From Dolomitihabitans soli (GTDB lineage: Bacteria > Actinomycetota > Actinomycetes > Streptosporangiales > Streptosporangiaceae), in contig NZ_JAKNTW010000027.1 in assembly GCF_022213955.1 (NCBI RefSeq), positions 62,001 through 126,000 of the forward strand: a DNA stretch of 64,000 nt, written 5' to 3'. Both the position numbers and the translations under genes were made by a program. Of the stretch, positions 1 to 9,747 are shown piece after piece. Position 1 is the first letter of the stretch, and every line of letters starts with the position of its first letter. The notes beneath the pieces are model-generated. The model did not search any database, was not told where the DNA came from, and saw only the letters and a list, made by a program, of their open reading frames with translations.

Positions 1-1
1 G

Positions 2-2353
2 TACCGCGACCAGGGCGCCACCCGCAGGACCTACCTGAGCGTGCCGTTCTTCCTGAACTCGGCCGGCTACGGCGTCTATCTCCCCAGCACCCGCTACTCG
101 ATCTTCAACCTCAACACCCACCTCAGCGACCTGGCCGGATTCAGCGTCGACACCGGCGGAGCGCTGAACTCCACCCTCGACTACCACTTCTTCGCCGGCA
201 GCCCGGCGGACATCGTCGACGACTACACGGCCGTCACCGGACGCCCGCAACTGCCGCCGAAGTGGGCCTTCGGCGTGTGGATGTCGGCCAACGAGTGGAA
301 CACGCAGGCCGAGGTCACCGCCGAGCTCGGCAACACCACCACCCACGACATCCCGCACACCGCCCTGGTACTGGAACAGTGGAGCGACGAGGCCACGTTC
401 TACGTCTGGCACGGCGCGACCTACACCGCCAAACCGGGCAGCGGCAAACTCGCCTACTCCGACCTGACCTTTCCCGCCGGCACGGCCTGGCAGAACCCCC
501 AGGCCATGATCACCGACGCGCACACTAAGGGGATCAAGGTGATCCTCTGGCAGATCCCGGTGCTGAAGGAGAACTTCGACACCAACCCCTCCACCCCGCC
601 GCAGCAGCACCTCAACGACAAGGCCTACGCTCAGGCGCAGAACTACGTCGTGCCCGGCTACCGGATCCCGACCGGGCAGTGGTTCGGCGACTCGCTGGTA
701 CCCGACTTCACCGGCACCGCGGCCACCAACTGGTGGATGAGCAAGCGCGACCACCTCTTCGACATCGGCATCGACGGCTTCAAGACCGACGGCAGCGAGG
801 CCATCTTCGGCCGCGGCGTAACCTTCGCCGACGGCCGCAAGGGCGACGAGATGCACAACGCCTACCCCAACAGCTACACCAGCGCCTACAACACCTACGT
901 CAAGAGCAAGAACGCGCAGAACACGATCTTCAGCCGGGCGGGCACCTCGGGCGCGCAGAAGTACTCGATCTTCTGGGCGGGTGACCAGAACTCCAGCTTC
1001 TCCGCCTTCCAGGAGGCCGTGCGGGCGCAGCTCAGCGCCGGGCAGTCGGGCGTGCCGTACACCGCCTGGGACCTTGCCGGATTCACCGGCACCTTCCCCA
1101 GCGCCGAGCTCTATCTGCGCTCCACCGCGCAGGCGGCGTTCTCGCCGATCATGCAGTACCACTCCGAGAAGGCCAACCCGTCCGTCTCCGAGGCACGCAC
1201 GCCCTGGAACGTGCAGGCGCGCACCGGCGACACCAGCGTGCTGCCGACCTTCCGCAAGTTCGCCAACGTGCGGATGAACCTGATCCCCTACCTCTACACC
1301 GAGGCCAAGGCCTCCTCGGCGACCGGCGTGCCGATGATGCGCGCGATGAGCTTCGCCTTCCCCGGCGACGCCACCGCCGCCCCGCTGGACCAGCAGTACA
1401 TGTTCGGCTCGCAACTGCTGGTCGCTCCGATCACCGCGCAGGGCGCCACGTCCAAAAGCGTCTACCTGCCCGCGGGGGAGTGGTACGACCTTTGGAACGG
1501 CGGGCGCGCCACCGGCCCGGCGACCAAGACCTACCACGCCGGCCTGGACGGCATCCCGGTCTACGCCAAGCCCGGCGCGATCATCCCGCTCAACCTCAAC
1601 GCCGACTACCAGCTCGGCGCGACGATCGGCAACAGCGTCACCAGTTACACCAACCTCGTCTTCCGCATCTACCCGGCCGGATCCACCTCCTACTCCTACT
1701 TCGAGGACTCGGCGGGCGTGAACCGCACCATCAGCTCGGCGGAGAACTGGGCCGCGCACACCGCGACGGTGACCGTACCGGCCCTGACCACGACCAGTAC
1801 GCTGCAGGTCGCCTCCACCAAGCCGACCGGCGTCACCGGCGCCACCGCCCGCGCCAGCCTGGCCGCGCTCAAGACGGCCGCCGAAGGCTGGTGGTGGGAC
1901 CCGGTGCAGCAGCTCACCCACGTCAAGCTCGCCTCCTCCGCCGCCAACCGGACGATCACGCTGAACGGCGTCGACAAGGCCGGCTACGAGGCCGAGTTCG
2001 CCACCGGCACCGGCACGTCCGTCAACACCGACCATCCCGGCTACACCGGCACCGGCTTCGTCGACGGCTTCAGCGCCTCCGGCGACACGCTCACCTTCCA
2101 GGCCAAGGCCGACGCGGGGGGCAGCCACTCGCTGAAGTTCCGCTACGCCAACGGCGTCGCCGCCACCGCCACGGCCACCGTGCAGGTCGACGGCGTCACC
2201 GTCGGCACCCTGTCCATGCCGTCGACCGGCAACTGGGACACCTGGGGCACCGCCACCATTCCGGTGACCCTGACCGCGGGCGCCCGCTCAGTCAAGATCC
2301 AGTACGGCAGCGGCGGCGTCAATCTCGACCATCTGGTGGTGGCACGCCCATGA
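2..2353 (+). CDS. GH31 family alpha-glycosidase with C-terminal CBM35-like domain (5' truncated)
   Basis: The reading frame is already open at base 2, so the N-terminus lies outside the window. The visible part is a glycoside hydrolase family 31 TIM barrel. The segment GFKTDGSEA (about 776-802) carries the Asp that serves as nucleophile in GH31, and WAGDQNSS (about 973-996) carries the likely acid/base Asp. A beta-sandwich follows, then from about 1985 a YEAEFATG...VNLDHLVV segment typical of a CBM35 carbohydrate-binding module. GH31 enzymes cleave or transfer alpha-glucosyl or alpha-xylosyl residues; the substrate cannot be fixed by eye. The stop codon overlaps the next start (ATGA), so the two GH31 genes are almost certainly co-translated. 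This could be one half of an alpha-glucan transglycosylation pair, but that is inference. Confidence 0.9.
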   Translation, partial: YRDQGATRRTYLSVPFFLNSAGYGVYLPSTRYSIFNLNTHLSDLAGFSVDTGGALNSTLDYHFFAGSPADIVDDYTAVTGRPQLPPKWAFGVWMSANEWNTQAEVTAELGNTTTHDIPHTALVLEQWSDEATFYVWHGATYTAKPGSGKLAYSDLTFPAGTAWQNPQAMITDAHTKGIKVILWQIPVLKENFDTNPSTPPQQHLNDKAYAQAQNYVVPGYRIPTGQWFGDSLVPDFTGTAATNWWMSKRDHLFDIGIDGFKTDGSEAIFGRGVTFADGRKGDEMHNAYPNSYTSAYNTYVKSKNAQNTIFSRAGTSGAQKYSIFWAGDQNSSFSAFQEAVRAQLSAGQSGVPYTAWDLAGFTGTFPSAELYLRSTAQAAFSPIMQYHSEKANPSVSEARTPWNVQARTGDTSVLPTFRKFANVRMNLIPYLYTEAKASSATGVPMMRAMSFAFPGDATAAPLDQQYMFGSQLLVAPITAQGATSKSVYLPAGEWYDLWNGGRATGPATKTYHAGLDGIPVYAKPGAIIPLNLNADYQLGATIGNSVTSYTNLVFRIYPAGSTSYSYFEDSAGVNRTISSAENWAAHTATVTVPALTTTSTLQVASTKPTGVTGATARASLAALKTAAEGWWWDPVQQLTHVKLASSAANRTITLNGVDKAGYEAEFATGTGTSVNTDHPGYTGTGFVDGFSASGDTLTFQAKADAGGSHSLKFRYANGVAATATATVQVDGVTVGTLSMPSTGNWDTWGTATIPVTLTAGARSVKIQYGSGGVNLDHLVVARP

Positions 2354-5175
2354 GACGCGCCCTCCTCCTGCTGGCCGCCGTCCTGTTGCCGCTGCTGGTC
2401 GCGCCGCCCGCGCTGGCGGCCGTGCAGCGGGTCCAGTTCACCAGCGGCTCCACCTACCTGATCGTGGAGTTCCTCGACGACGATCTGGTGCACTTCGAGC
2501 TGGCCGACGGCACCAGCCCCGGCACCTCGTCGCCGCTGTTCACCACCCCGCAGGTCGCCAAGACCGACTACACCGGGCCGACGAGCTTCAACCAGAGCGG
2601 CAACACGCTGACCACGGCCTCGATGAAGGTCGAGGTCACCGCCGGCACGCTCTGCGTGAAGGTCTCCGACCCCACCCGGCTGCTGTACCAGGCCTGCCCG
2701 CGCAACCTGGCCGCGGCGTGGAAGGGCCTGTCGATCACGAAAGGCTCGATCCAGAACGCCTACGGCCTGGGCGAGCAGTTCTTCATGGGCGGCAGCGCCG
2801 ACGGCGACTGGGTCGGCCGCACCCGCACCCCCGGCGGCACGTACGGCAACGCCATGGCCTACGACACCGACAACGGGCCCGTCGGCAACGCGCAGATCCC
2901 CGTGCTGTTCGCGGTCGGCGCTGCCAACCTCAACTACGGCCTCTTCCTCGACCAGGTCTACAAACAGGAGTGGAACCTCACCGGCGACCCGTGGACCGTC
3001 GACACCTGGGGCGACCAGGTGCGCTGGTACACCATGACCGGGGCCGACCTGCCCGACCTGCGCAAGGACTACATGGAGCTGACCGGCCGGCCGCCGGTGC
3101 CGCCGAAGAAGGCGTTCGGCATGTGGGTCTCGGAGTTCGGCTACGACAACTGGACCGAGATCGACAACCGGCTGAGCGGGCTGCGCACCGCCAAGTTCCC
3201 CGTCGACGGCTTCGTGCTCGACCTGCAGTGGTTCGGCGGTGTCGCGGCCGGCTCCGACAACACCCGGATGGGCACCCTCGCCTGGGACACCGCGAACTTC
3301 CCCAACCCGGCGACCAAGATCTCCTCACTGGCCTCGGCCGACGGGGTCGGGCTGATGACGATCGAGGAGTCCTACATCGGCAAGAACAACTCCGAACACG
3401 CCGACCTCGCCTCGCGCGGCTACCTGGTCCGCGCCGGGTGCGCGACGTGCGCGCCGACGTACCTGACCACCAACGACTGGTGGGGACGCGGCGGCATGAT
3501 CGACTGGACGCAGGACGCGGCGGGCGACCACTGGCACACCACCAAACGCCAGCCGCTGGTCAACCAGGGCATCCTCGGTCACTGGCTCGACCTGGGCGAG
3601 CCCGAGATGTACGACCCGGCCGACTGGACCGCCGGCGTGCTGCCGGGCAAGCACGCCCACGCCGACTACCACAACGTCTACAACCTCAAGTGGGCGCAGA
3701 GCATCGCGCGCGGATACGCCACCGGCACCAAGCGGCCGTTCATGCTGGCCCGTTCGGGCGCGGGCGGTATGCAGCGGCACGGCGTGGCCATGTGGTCGGC
3801 CGACATCGGCTCCAAGCTGACCGCCCTGGCCCAGCAGCAGAACGTGCAGATGCACATGTCGATGTCCGGAATCGACTACTTCGGCTCCGACATCGGCGGG
3901 TTCCGCCGCGAGATGCTCGACTCGGATCTGAACGAGCTCTACACCCAGTGGTTCGCCGACGGCGCCTGGTTCGAGGTGCCGATCAGGCCGCACACCGAGA
4001 ACCTGTGCAACTGCGCCCAGACCTCGCCCGACCAAGTCGGCCACACCGCCAGCAACCTGGCCAACCTGCGGCAACGCTACGAGCTGACGCCGTACTACTA
4101 CTCGCTCGCCCACCGCGCCCACAGCACGGGCGAGCCGGTGGTGCCGCCGCTGGCGTACTACTACCAGAACGACGCGAACGTGCGGGAGATGGGCCACCAG
4201 AAGCTCATCGGCAAGGACCTGCTGGTCGGCGTCGCCGCCGGGCAGGGGGAGCGCGAGCGCGACATCTACCTGCCCGCGGGCATCTGGTACGACTACGCCA
4301 CCGGGGAGAAACTGACCAGCACCGGGCAGTGGTTCCCCGACCGGCCGCTGTGGGTCAACGGCACCTTCCGGCTGCCGGCCTTCGCCCGCGCCGGGGCGAT
4401 CATCCCGAAGATGTTCGTCGACGACAAGACGATGAACGTCATCGGCAGGCGCACCGACGCCACCACCCGCAACGAGCTCATGGCCAGGGTCCACACCGGC
4501 CCCTCCAGCAGCTTCACCCTCTACGAGGACGACGGCGCCACCACCGCCTACCAGGGCGGAGCCGTCCGAACCACGGCCCTCAGCCAGCAGCTCAGCGGCG
4601 CGGTTGCCACCGTCACCGTGGCCGCCTCCAGCGGCACCTACACCGGGGCGCCGTCGTCGCGGCAGAACGTCATCGAGTTGGTGGCCGACACCCAGGCGTC
4701 CGCCGTCACGCTCAATGGCACCGCGCTCACCCAGCACGCCACCAAGGCGGCCTTCGACGCAGCGGCCAGCGGCTGGTACAACGCGGGTGGCAACCTGATC
4801 GTCGCCAAGTCGGCGTCGCTGTCCGTCACGGCCGCCAAGACCTTCGCCTTCACCCTCGGGCAGGCGCCGGTCTCGGTCACCCTTTCTTGCGCCAACGGCA
4901 CCACCACCAGCGGCCAGGCTGTGTACGCCGTCGGAAACCTGCCCCAACTCGGCAACTGGTCGGTGGCCAGTGCGGTGAAGCTGTCGCCGACGGCTTACCC
5001 GACGTGGACGGGCACGGTGTCCAAGCTGCCGCCGAACACCGCAGCCGAGTGGAAGTGCGTCAAGCGCCAGGAAGCCAACTTCCCGGACACGGCCGACTTG
5101 TGGGAGCCGGGAGGCAACAACACATTCACCACGCCGTCGGTGGGCTCAGCAGGCACCAGCACGGGCGCCTTCTGA
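2350..5175 (+). CDS. Secreted GH31 family alpha-glycosidase with C-terminal CBM20-like starch-binding domain
   Basis: A 941-residue protein starting at the ATG that overlaps the upstream stop. Residues 1-23 form a clear signal peptide (Arg-Arg, a Leu/Ala core, and an ALA-A cleavage site), so it is exported. The GH31 barrel contains WLDLGEPE (about 3583-3606, nucleophile Asp) and WSADIGS (about 3793-3813, acid/base Asp). The last 100 residues (from about 4866) match the CBM20 pattern, with GQAVYAVGNLPQLGNW and a Trp-rich tail, so the enzyme probably docks on starch or a related alpha-glucan. Adjacent GH31 genes with carbohydrate-binding modules are known in systems that remodel alpha-glucans into cyclic or branched oligosaccharides. 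Whether this pair does so is inference. It is followed immediately by a strong terminator. Confidence 0.92.
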   Translation: MRRALLLLAAVLLPLLVAPPALAAVQRVQFTSGSTYLIVEFLDDDLVHFELADGTSPGTSSPLFTTPQVAKTDYTGPTSFNQSGNTLTTASMKVEVTAGTLCVKVSDPTRLLYQACPRNLAAAWKGLSITKGSIQNAYGLGEQFFMGGSADGDWVGRTRTPGGTYGNAMAYDTDNGPVGNAQIPVLFAVGAANLNYGLFLDQVYKQEWNLTGDPWTVDTWGDQVRWYTMTGADLPDLRKDYMELTGRPPVPPKKAFGMWVSEFGYDNWTEIDNRLSGLRTAKFPVDGFVLDLQWFGGVAAGSDNTRMGTLAWDTANFPNPATKISSLASADGVGLMTIEESYIGKNNSEHADLASRGYLVRAGCATCAPTYLTTNDWWGRGGMIDWTQDAAGDHWHTTKRQPLVNQGILGHWLDLGEPEMYDPADWTAGVLPGKHAHADYHNVYNLKWAQSIARGYATGTKRPFMLARSGAGGMQRHGVAMWSADIGSKLTALAQQQNVQMHMSMSGIDYFGSDIGGFRREMLDSDLNELYTQWFADGAWFEVPIRPHTENLCNCAQTSPDQVGHTASNLANLRQRYELTPYYYSLAHRAHSTGEPVVPPLAYYYQNDANVREMGHQKLIGKDLLVGVAAGQGERERDIYLPAGIWYDYATGEKLTSTGQWFPDRPLWVNGTFRLPAFARAGAIIPKMFVDDKTMNVIGRRTDATTRNELMARVHTGPSSSFTLYEDDGATTAYQGGAVRTTALSQQLSGAVATVTVAASSGTYTGAPSSRQNVIELVADTQASAVTLNGTALTQHATKAAFDAAASGWYNAGGNLIVAKSASLSVTAAKTFAFTLGQAPVSVTLSCANGTTTSGQAVYAVGNLPQLGNWSVASAVKLSPTAYPTWTGTVSKLPPNTAAEWKCVKRQEANFPDTADLWEPGGNNTFTTPSVGSAGTSTGAF

Positions 5176-5188
5176 CCAGAACCCTCCA

Positions 5189-5228
5189 CTTGCCGGCGCC
5201 TCCCCCTCGGTGGCGGGGCGCCGGCAAG
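5189..5228 (+). terminator. Hairpin terminator after the GH31 pair
   Basis: Two 12-base arms (5189-5200 and 5217-5228, CTTGCCGGCGCC and its exact reverse complement) enclose a 16-base loop, starting 14 bases after the GH31 stop codon. There is no long T-tract, as is usual in GC-rich actinomycetes. Confidence 0.8.
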
Positions 5229-5413
5229 CCACACCGCCGGCAGACCGGCCCGGCCGATGCCGGAGGGCTTCCAGCAAAATCCTTGGCCTGCTGGAAGCAG
5301 CCGAGGACGAAGAGCAGCCGACCTTCGGCACACAGGCGATCTCCGGCGCGAAGAGGGTCGCCTGCAAGACGGTGGCGGATGAGTTCTACGGCGCGGTCAA
5401 GCTGTACGCACCG
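5229..5413. other. Intergenic stretch with a second small hairpin
   Basis: This 185-base gap lies between the GH31 terminator and the 3' end of the SARP gene on the opposite strand. It contains a second inverted repeat (5268-5275 with 5290-5297, CTTCCAGC/GCTGGAAG) that could terminate the SARP transcript. An open plus-strand stretch here encodes VADEFYGAVKLYAP, which I do not recognise; it runs into the SARP gene antisense and has no start signal. Confidence 0.4.
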
Positions 5414-8212
5414 TCACAACTGGTTCCTGATCGGTTCCGGTGTGTCCGGGACCGGCTGTGCGAGGTAGTCCGCCACCTCGGCGGGGGTGAGGAGGCGGGC
5501 TTCGCGCAGGATTTCCAGCGACTCCCGCCAGGACTCCCTGGCTTCCTCATGCCGCCCCAGGTCGTACAGGGTGTGGCCGAGCCACCAGCAGGACACGGCG
5601 GCACCCATGGCGTATCCGACCTCGCGCTGGAGTTTGATCGCATGCTGGTACATCTCGACGGCCTCAAGGAGCATTCCGTGGGCCCGGTAGGCGTCGGCCA
5701 GGGTGTCGTGGGCGATGCCGAGGCCACCGATGTTGTCCAGTTCCTCCATCATCGCCAGGGCATGCCGCGCCTCGCCCACGGCTTCCCCGTATCTCCCCTG
5801 GCGGTAGTAGACGTGCACCTGATTGTTACGAACGTAGGCCTCATGATCCCTGCGCTTCGTCCGTTCGGTGATGACGAGGGCGCTCCCCAGCGCGGCGAGC
5901 GCGTCGTCGTAGCGGTCCATCATGGTGTAGCTGATGCCGAGGTCGTTGAGAACCCCTGCCTTCCGGTCCGGCAGCCCGGCCCGGTCCCAGCAGACCAGGG
6001 CGTCCTCTAGGCGGGATACGCACTCCTGAAAGCGCCCGAGCTGCTGGTGGACGGAGCCGAGCCCCTGCAACAGGGACGCCTGGGCCGCCCAGTCCTCCTC
6101 TTCCCTGGCCAGCCGCAGCGCCTCCTCGCTCACCTCGATGAGCTCCGAGAACCAGCCCCGACAGTCGAACAACCATTGAGCGATGTTCGCGAGCCCCGCC
6201 GTTGAAGAATCGGCGTCACGCGCCGCCAGCCGTACCGCGGCCAGCAGGTTGTCCCGCTCGCGCTCGACCCAGTCGTTGGCGGCCGCCAGGGTGGCGAGTT
6301 CCTCCCCGGGCCGCTCGGCGGGGAACCGATCCGCGTCCACGCGGCCGTTGTCCAGCAGCGCGGAGGCCCGTTGCGCGGTGGCCAGATAGTGGTGCAGCAC
6401 GCGACCGACCGCGCTCGCCCCTTCCTCGTCGGGGACGTTCTGCTCCCGCGCGTACAGACCGACGAGGTCGTGGAACTGGTAGCGACCCGGCCCGGCAGGT
6501 TCGAGCAGGCGGGCATCCGTCAGGTGCTCCAGAGCGGCCTCGGCGCGATGCTCGGACCAGTCGGCCAGTGCGGACGTGGTGGCCGGGGTGTGCGTGGGCA
6601 GATCCAGCAGCCCGAGCAGGGCGAGCAGCCGCGCCGCGTCCCGTCCGGCTGGTTCCTCGTGCAACTGCTGGTGGCTGAATGCGATGCTGGCGCGTACGGC
6701 CAGATCGGCGTACTCCAGCAGGTCGAGCCGCCGGGTGGCGTCGGCCAGCCGTACCGCGAGATCGGAGAGCGACCAGTCGGGTCGGGCTGCCAGGCGGGCT
6801 CCCGCGATGCGCAGGGCGAGCGGGAAACCGCCACAAAGCCGTACGATCTCCTCCGCCGCCCGCGGTTCAGCCTCTACGCGATCGGATCCGACGACCCGGG
6901 CGAGCAGCGTGACGGCGGCGGTGTCGTCGAGCCTGCCGAGGTGCAGGTGCCGGGCGTTGTCCAGGGTGGCCAGCGGATCGCGGCTGGTGACCAGGACGCG
7001 GCAGCCCTGCCCGGCGGGCAGGAGTGGGCGGACCTGACGCACATCGCGGGCGTTGTCGAGGATCACCAGCAGGTTGCCTGTGGCGGTGAGCGAGCGGTAT
7101 CGGGCGGCTGCCTCCTCGGTGTCCGCGGGTACGGCGGCGCCGTCCAGTCTCAGGGAGCGCAGCAGGTGGCGGAGCGCTTCGATGGGCGCCAGTGGGGTGA
7201 GCCCGGCGGTGGAACCGTGCAGGTTCACGTAGATGACGCCGTCGGTGAAGCGCCCGGCCACGGCATGAGCGACATGTACGGCAAGCGCGGACTTGCCGAT
7301 GCCGCCGGGCCCGTTGATCACGGTGACCGCGGCGCCGTTCACCAGGTCGGCGTGGAGCCGCTCGATCTCGGCCGCCCGCGCGGTGAACGCCCGGGTGTCG
7401 GCGGGCAACTCGGCCGGGGTGAGGTGTCGGGCCGGCGTGGCCTGCTGCGCGGGGGCCAGGTCGAGCACCGGATCCTTGACGAGCACGGCCTGGTGGAGGC
7501 GGCGCAGTTCGGCGCCGGGCTCGATGCCCAGTTCCTCGACCATGATCTGGCGCAGGCGCTGGTAGACCTCGAGCGCCTCGGGCACCCGCGCGTCGCGGTA
7601 CTGGGCGAGCATGAGCTGGGCCGCGGGCCGCTCCCGCAGCGGGTGCGCTCTGACGTGCGCGGTGAGCACGCCGGCCACGGCGCGATGGTCACCGGCGGCC
7701 AGGCGCAGCTCGATATGGTCCTCCAGTACGGTCAGCCGCTCCGCCTCCAGCCGGTCGGTCTCGATCTTCGCCCAGGGCGCGTCCAGCTCGGCCAGCGCCG
7801 GGCCCCGCCACAGCCCGAGCGCCTGGCGGAACAGCGCGTCAGCGGTCGCCGTCGCACCTTCCGCGCGGGCGGAGCGCGCCCGCGCGGACAGGCGAGTGAA
7901 GGCGTGGGCGTCCACATGGTCGCGGTCGACCGCGAGCAGATAACCTCCGGGCACGGTCTGGATGATCTCCGCACCGCCGTAGGGGGCGAACGTCTCCCGG
8001 AGCTTCGACACCACGATGTGCAGCTGCTTGGCCGCGGTCATGGCGGAACTGTGCGCCCACACGTCGGCGAGAAGCCGATCAGTGGGTACGGCCTGCCCCG
8101 CGGCCAGGGCGAGCCGGGCGAGTACCCCGATCCGTCGTAGCCCGGCGATCTTCACCGGGATACCGTCGGCCTCGACCTCCCAGGGGCCAAGGCACCTGAT
8201 CTCCAGCCTCAA
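5414..8212 (-). CDS. AfsR/SARP-type transcriptional regulator (winged helix, BTAD, NB-ARC, TPR)
   Basis: A 932-residue multidomain regulator. The N-terminal OmpR-like winged helix (about 1-90) and bacterial transcriptional activation domain (about 95-245, ending ELGIEPGAELRRLHQAVL) define the SARP group. Next is an NB-ARC NTPase with P-loop NGPGGIGKSALA (about 310) and Walker B LLVILDNARD, then a TPR-rich C-terminal half. Such large SARPs activate secondary-metabolite or developmental genes by binding direct repeats at the -35 region. The start is TTG at 8212, chosen because GGGAG sits seven bases upstream and the protein begins directly with the winged helix. No biosynthetic cluster adjoins it; the nearest, at 18-30 kb, is too far to assume a link. 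Confidence 0.93.
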   Translation of the reverse strand: MRLEIRCLGPWEVEADGIPVKIAGLRRIGVLARLALAAGQAVPTDRLLADVWAHSSAMTAAKQLHIVVSKLRETFAPYGGAEIIQTVPGGYLLAVDRDHVDAHAFTRLSARARSARAEGATATADALFRQALGLWRGPALAELDAPWAKIETDRLEAERLTVLEDHIELRLAAGDHRAVAGVLTAHVRAHPLRERPAAQLMLAQYRDARVPEALEVYQRLRQIMVEELGIEPGAELRRLHQAVLVKDPVLDLAPAQQATPARHLTPAELPADTRAFTARAAEIERLHADLVNGAAVTVINGPGGIGKSALAVHVAHAVAGRFTDGVIYVNLHGSTAGLTPLAPIEALRHLLRSLRLDGAAVPADTEEAAARYRSLTATGNLLVILDNARDVRQVRPLLPAGQGCRVLVTSRDPLATLDNARHLHLGRLDDTAAVTLLARVVGSDRVEAEPRAAEEIVRLCGGFPLALRIAGARLAARPDWSLSDLAVRLADATRRLDLLEYADLAVRASIAFSHQQLHEEPAGRDAARLLALLGLLDLPTHTPATTSALADWSEHRAEAALEHLTDARLLEPAGPGRYQFHDLVGLYAREQNVPDEEGASAVGRVLHHYLATAQRASALLDNGRVDADRFPAERPGEELATLAAANDWVERERDNLLAAVRLAARDADSSTAGLANIAQWLFDCRGWFSELIEVSEEALRLAREEEDWAAQASLLQGLGSVHQQLGRFQECVSRLEDALVCWDRAGLPDRKAGVLNDLGISYTMMDRYDDALAALGSALVITERTKRRDHEAYVRNNQVHVYYRQGRYGEAVGEARHALAMMEELDNIGGLGIAHDTLADAYRAHGMLLEAVEMYQHAIKLQREVGYAMGAAVSCWWLGHTLYDLGRHEEARESWRESLEILREARLLTPAEVADYLAQPVPDTPEPIRNQL

Positions 8213-8631
8213 GGGAGTGCTCCCGTCGTCAACGAAGAGTCGGAAGTCTAATGATTTGGGCTGCTATGACGCTGGCATGTTCCACGCTCTACCGCTCCCG
8301 GTCGGTACGGCGGCCGGCGCTGCGCCGGGTCAGAGGGCGTCACCCTGGAGGCCATCCGGCCTGCCCGGTGCTCCCTTGTGAGGGTTGACCGCACGTTATA
8401 GCGGTCTACGCCCTAATGTCCAGATCGAAGAGGTGTACGGCGTTGCGCCACGGACGACCGCGAGGCCGATCTGGACCGGATCGAGGAGGTCACCCGTGCC
8501 GCTCGAAACTCGAACCTGAGGTGTGAACTGGGACGACCAATCGGCCAGTGGCGATAGTGAACCGCGTTACCGCCAGCCAGCGCTCCGACGCGGGTGGCCG
8601 GTGCCGCCCTCGCGCAGTCGTCCCCCTGACG
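8213..8631. other. Gene-free stretch between the SARP and histidine kinase genes
   Basis: About 420 bases with no convincing gene. It must hold the SARP promoter (minus strand) and lies downstream of the kinase stop. An open plus-strand frame near 8450-8560 ends in a short Glu/Arg-rich segment (DREADLDRIEEVTRAA) with no start or ribosome site. It could be a gene relic, but I cannot assign it. Confidence 0.4.
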
Positions 8632-9747
8632 TCAGGGAAGGTTCGGATGAGATCCGTGCGCGAACTGCACGGTGATGGACAAGCCGCCTTGGGGGCGTGC
8701 GCCGGCGGTGAGGGTGGCGTGGTGAGCTTGCGTGACGGCATTGACGATGGCGAGGCCGAGGCCGTAGCCGTCGCGGCGGCCGTGACGATCGGGCGCCAGT
8801 TTCTGGAAGGGTTGGAAGAGGCGCTGGATCTGGTCGTCGGGGATGGCCGGCCCGCTGTTGGTGACCGTAAGGGCCACCTGCGTGCCGGAGGTCTGCGTGG
8901 TGACCTTTACGTGCCCGTCCGCGTGGTTGTGGTGGATGGCGTTGTCGATGAGGTTGGCGACGAGGCTTTCGATCAGTCTCGGATCCCCGGCCGTCACTGC
9001 GGGCGTCAGGTGTTCGGCTAGGTCGATGCCGTTCCGCGTTGCTTGGTCGCGGCGGGAGGCGAGCACTCCTTCGACGACGTGGGCGAGGTCGAGGGTGTCC
9101 CAGCGGGTGACGCCGCGCTCGCTGGTGGCCAGAGCGAGCAGTGCTCCGACGAGCCGCTCCTGGTGTTCGCCAAGAGCGAGGGCGTCCTGGCAGGCCGAGC
9201 GCAGGGTGTCGGTGTCGGCATCGGGGTCGGCGAGAGCGACTTCAAGAAGGGTGCGCAGGCCGGCGAGAGGGGTGCGCAGCTCGTGGGAGGCGTTGGCGAC
9301 GAAGTGGCGTTGGGCGTCGAAGGAGGCTTGCAGGCGGGCGAACAGGTCGTCGAGGGTGTGGCCGAGTTCGGTCAGCTCGTCCGTGGGCTCGCCGAGGTCA
9401 AGGCGCTGGTGGAGGTTTCCGGCGGAGATGATCTTGGCGGTTGCGGTGATGGCGCGCAGCGGGTGCAGGAACCGGCCGGCGACGTACCAGCCGAGAGTCA
9501 GGGCGATGGGAATCAGGAGGACCAGGGCGACGGCGGATCCCGTGAGGAGTTGGGGCAGGCTGATCCCGGGCCCGGCTCCGGTGATCGTGCTCGATGAGGG
9601 GTGGTCTTTGGGGGTGGTCGCCTGGATGCCGGCGAGCGGGACGGCGACGAATACGACCACGAAGACCCCCGCGGCGTAGATGCCCGCCGCGTAGGCCAGC
9701 GCGAGCCGCGTCTGCAGCGACCTGCCGGCGAGCGTCTGGGTGGTCAT
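8632..9747 (-). CDS. Sensor histidine kinase (HAMP-HisKA-HATPase)
   Basis: A 371-residue membrane kinase. Two transmembrane segments (about residues 14-36 and 70-93) flank a short extracellular loop, followed by HAMP, a HisKA H-box SHELRTPL with the phospho-acceptor His, an N-box (LVANLIDNAIHHN) and a G-box (GYGLGLAIV). The start is the ATG at 9747, whose ATGA overlaps the response-regulator stop; an upstream in-frame extension would read through that gene and is rejected. It should autophosphorylate and pass phosphate to the regulator encoded just upstream. The extracellular loop is too short to suggest a ligand. The divergent permease at 10558 is a plausible target or partner. Confidence 0.95.
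   Translation of the reverse strand: MTTQTLAGRSLQTRLALAYAAGIYAAGVFVVVFVAVPLAGIQATTPKDHPSSSTITGAGPGISLPQLLTGSAVALVLLIPIALTLGWYVAGRFLHPLRAITATAKIISAGNLHQRLDLGEPTDELTELGHTLDDLFARLQASFDAQRHFVANASHELRTPLAGLRTLLEVALADPDADTDTLRSACQDALALGEHQERLVGALLALATSERGVTRWDTLDLAHVVEGVLASRRDQATRNGIDLAEHLTPAVTAGDPRLIESLVANLIDNAIHHNHADGHVKVTTQTSGTQVALTVTNSGPAIPDDQIQRLFQPFQKLAPDRHGRRDGYGLGLAIVNAVTQAHHATLTAGARPQGGLSITVQFAHGSHPNLP

Noticed and set aside
3325-4947. A 540-codon minus-strand frame within the second GH31 gene
   Set aside because: Gly/Val/Arg/His-rich shadow of a well-supported GH31 reading frame.
6371-8140. A 589-codon plus-strand frame opposite the SARP gene
   Set aside because: Composition is that of a complement frame; the SARP protein on the minus strand has clear BTAD, NB-ARC and TPR signatures.
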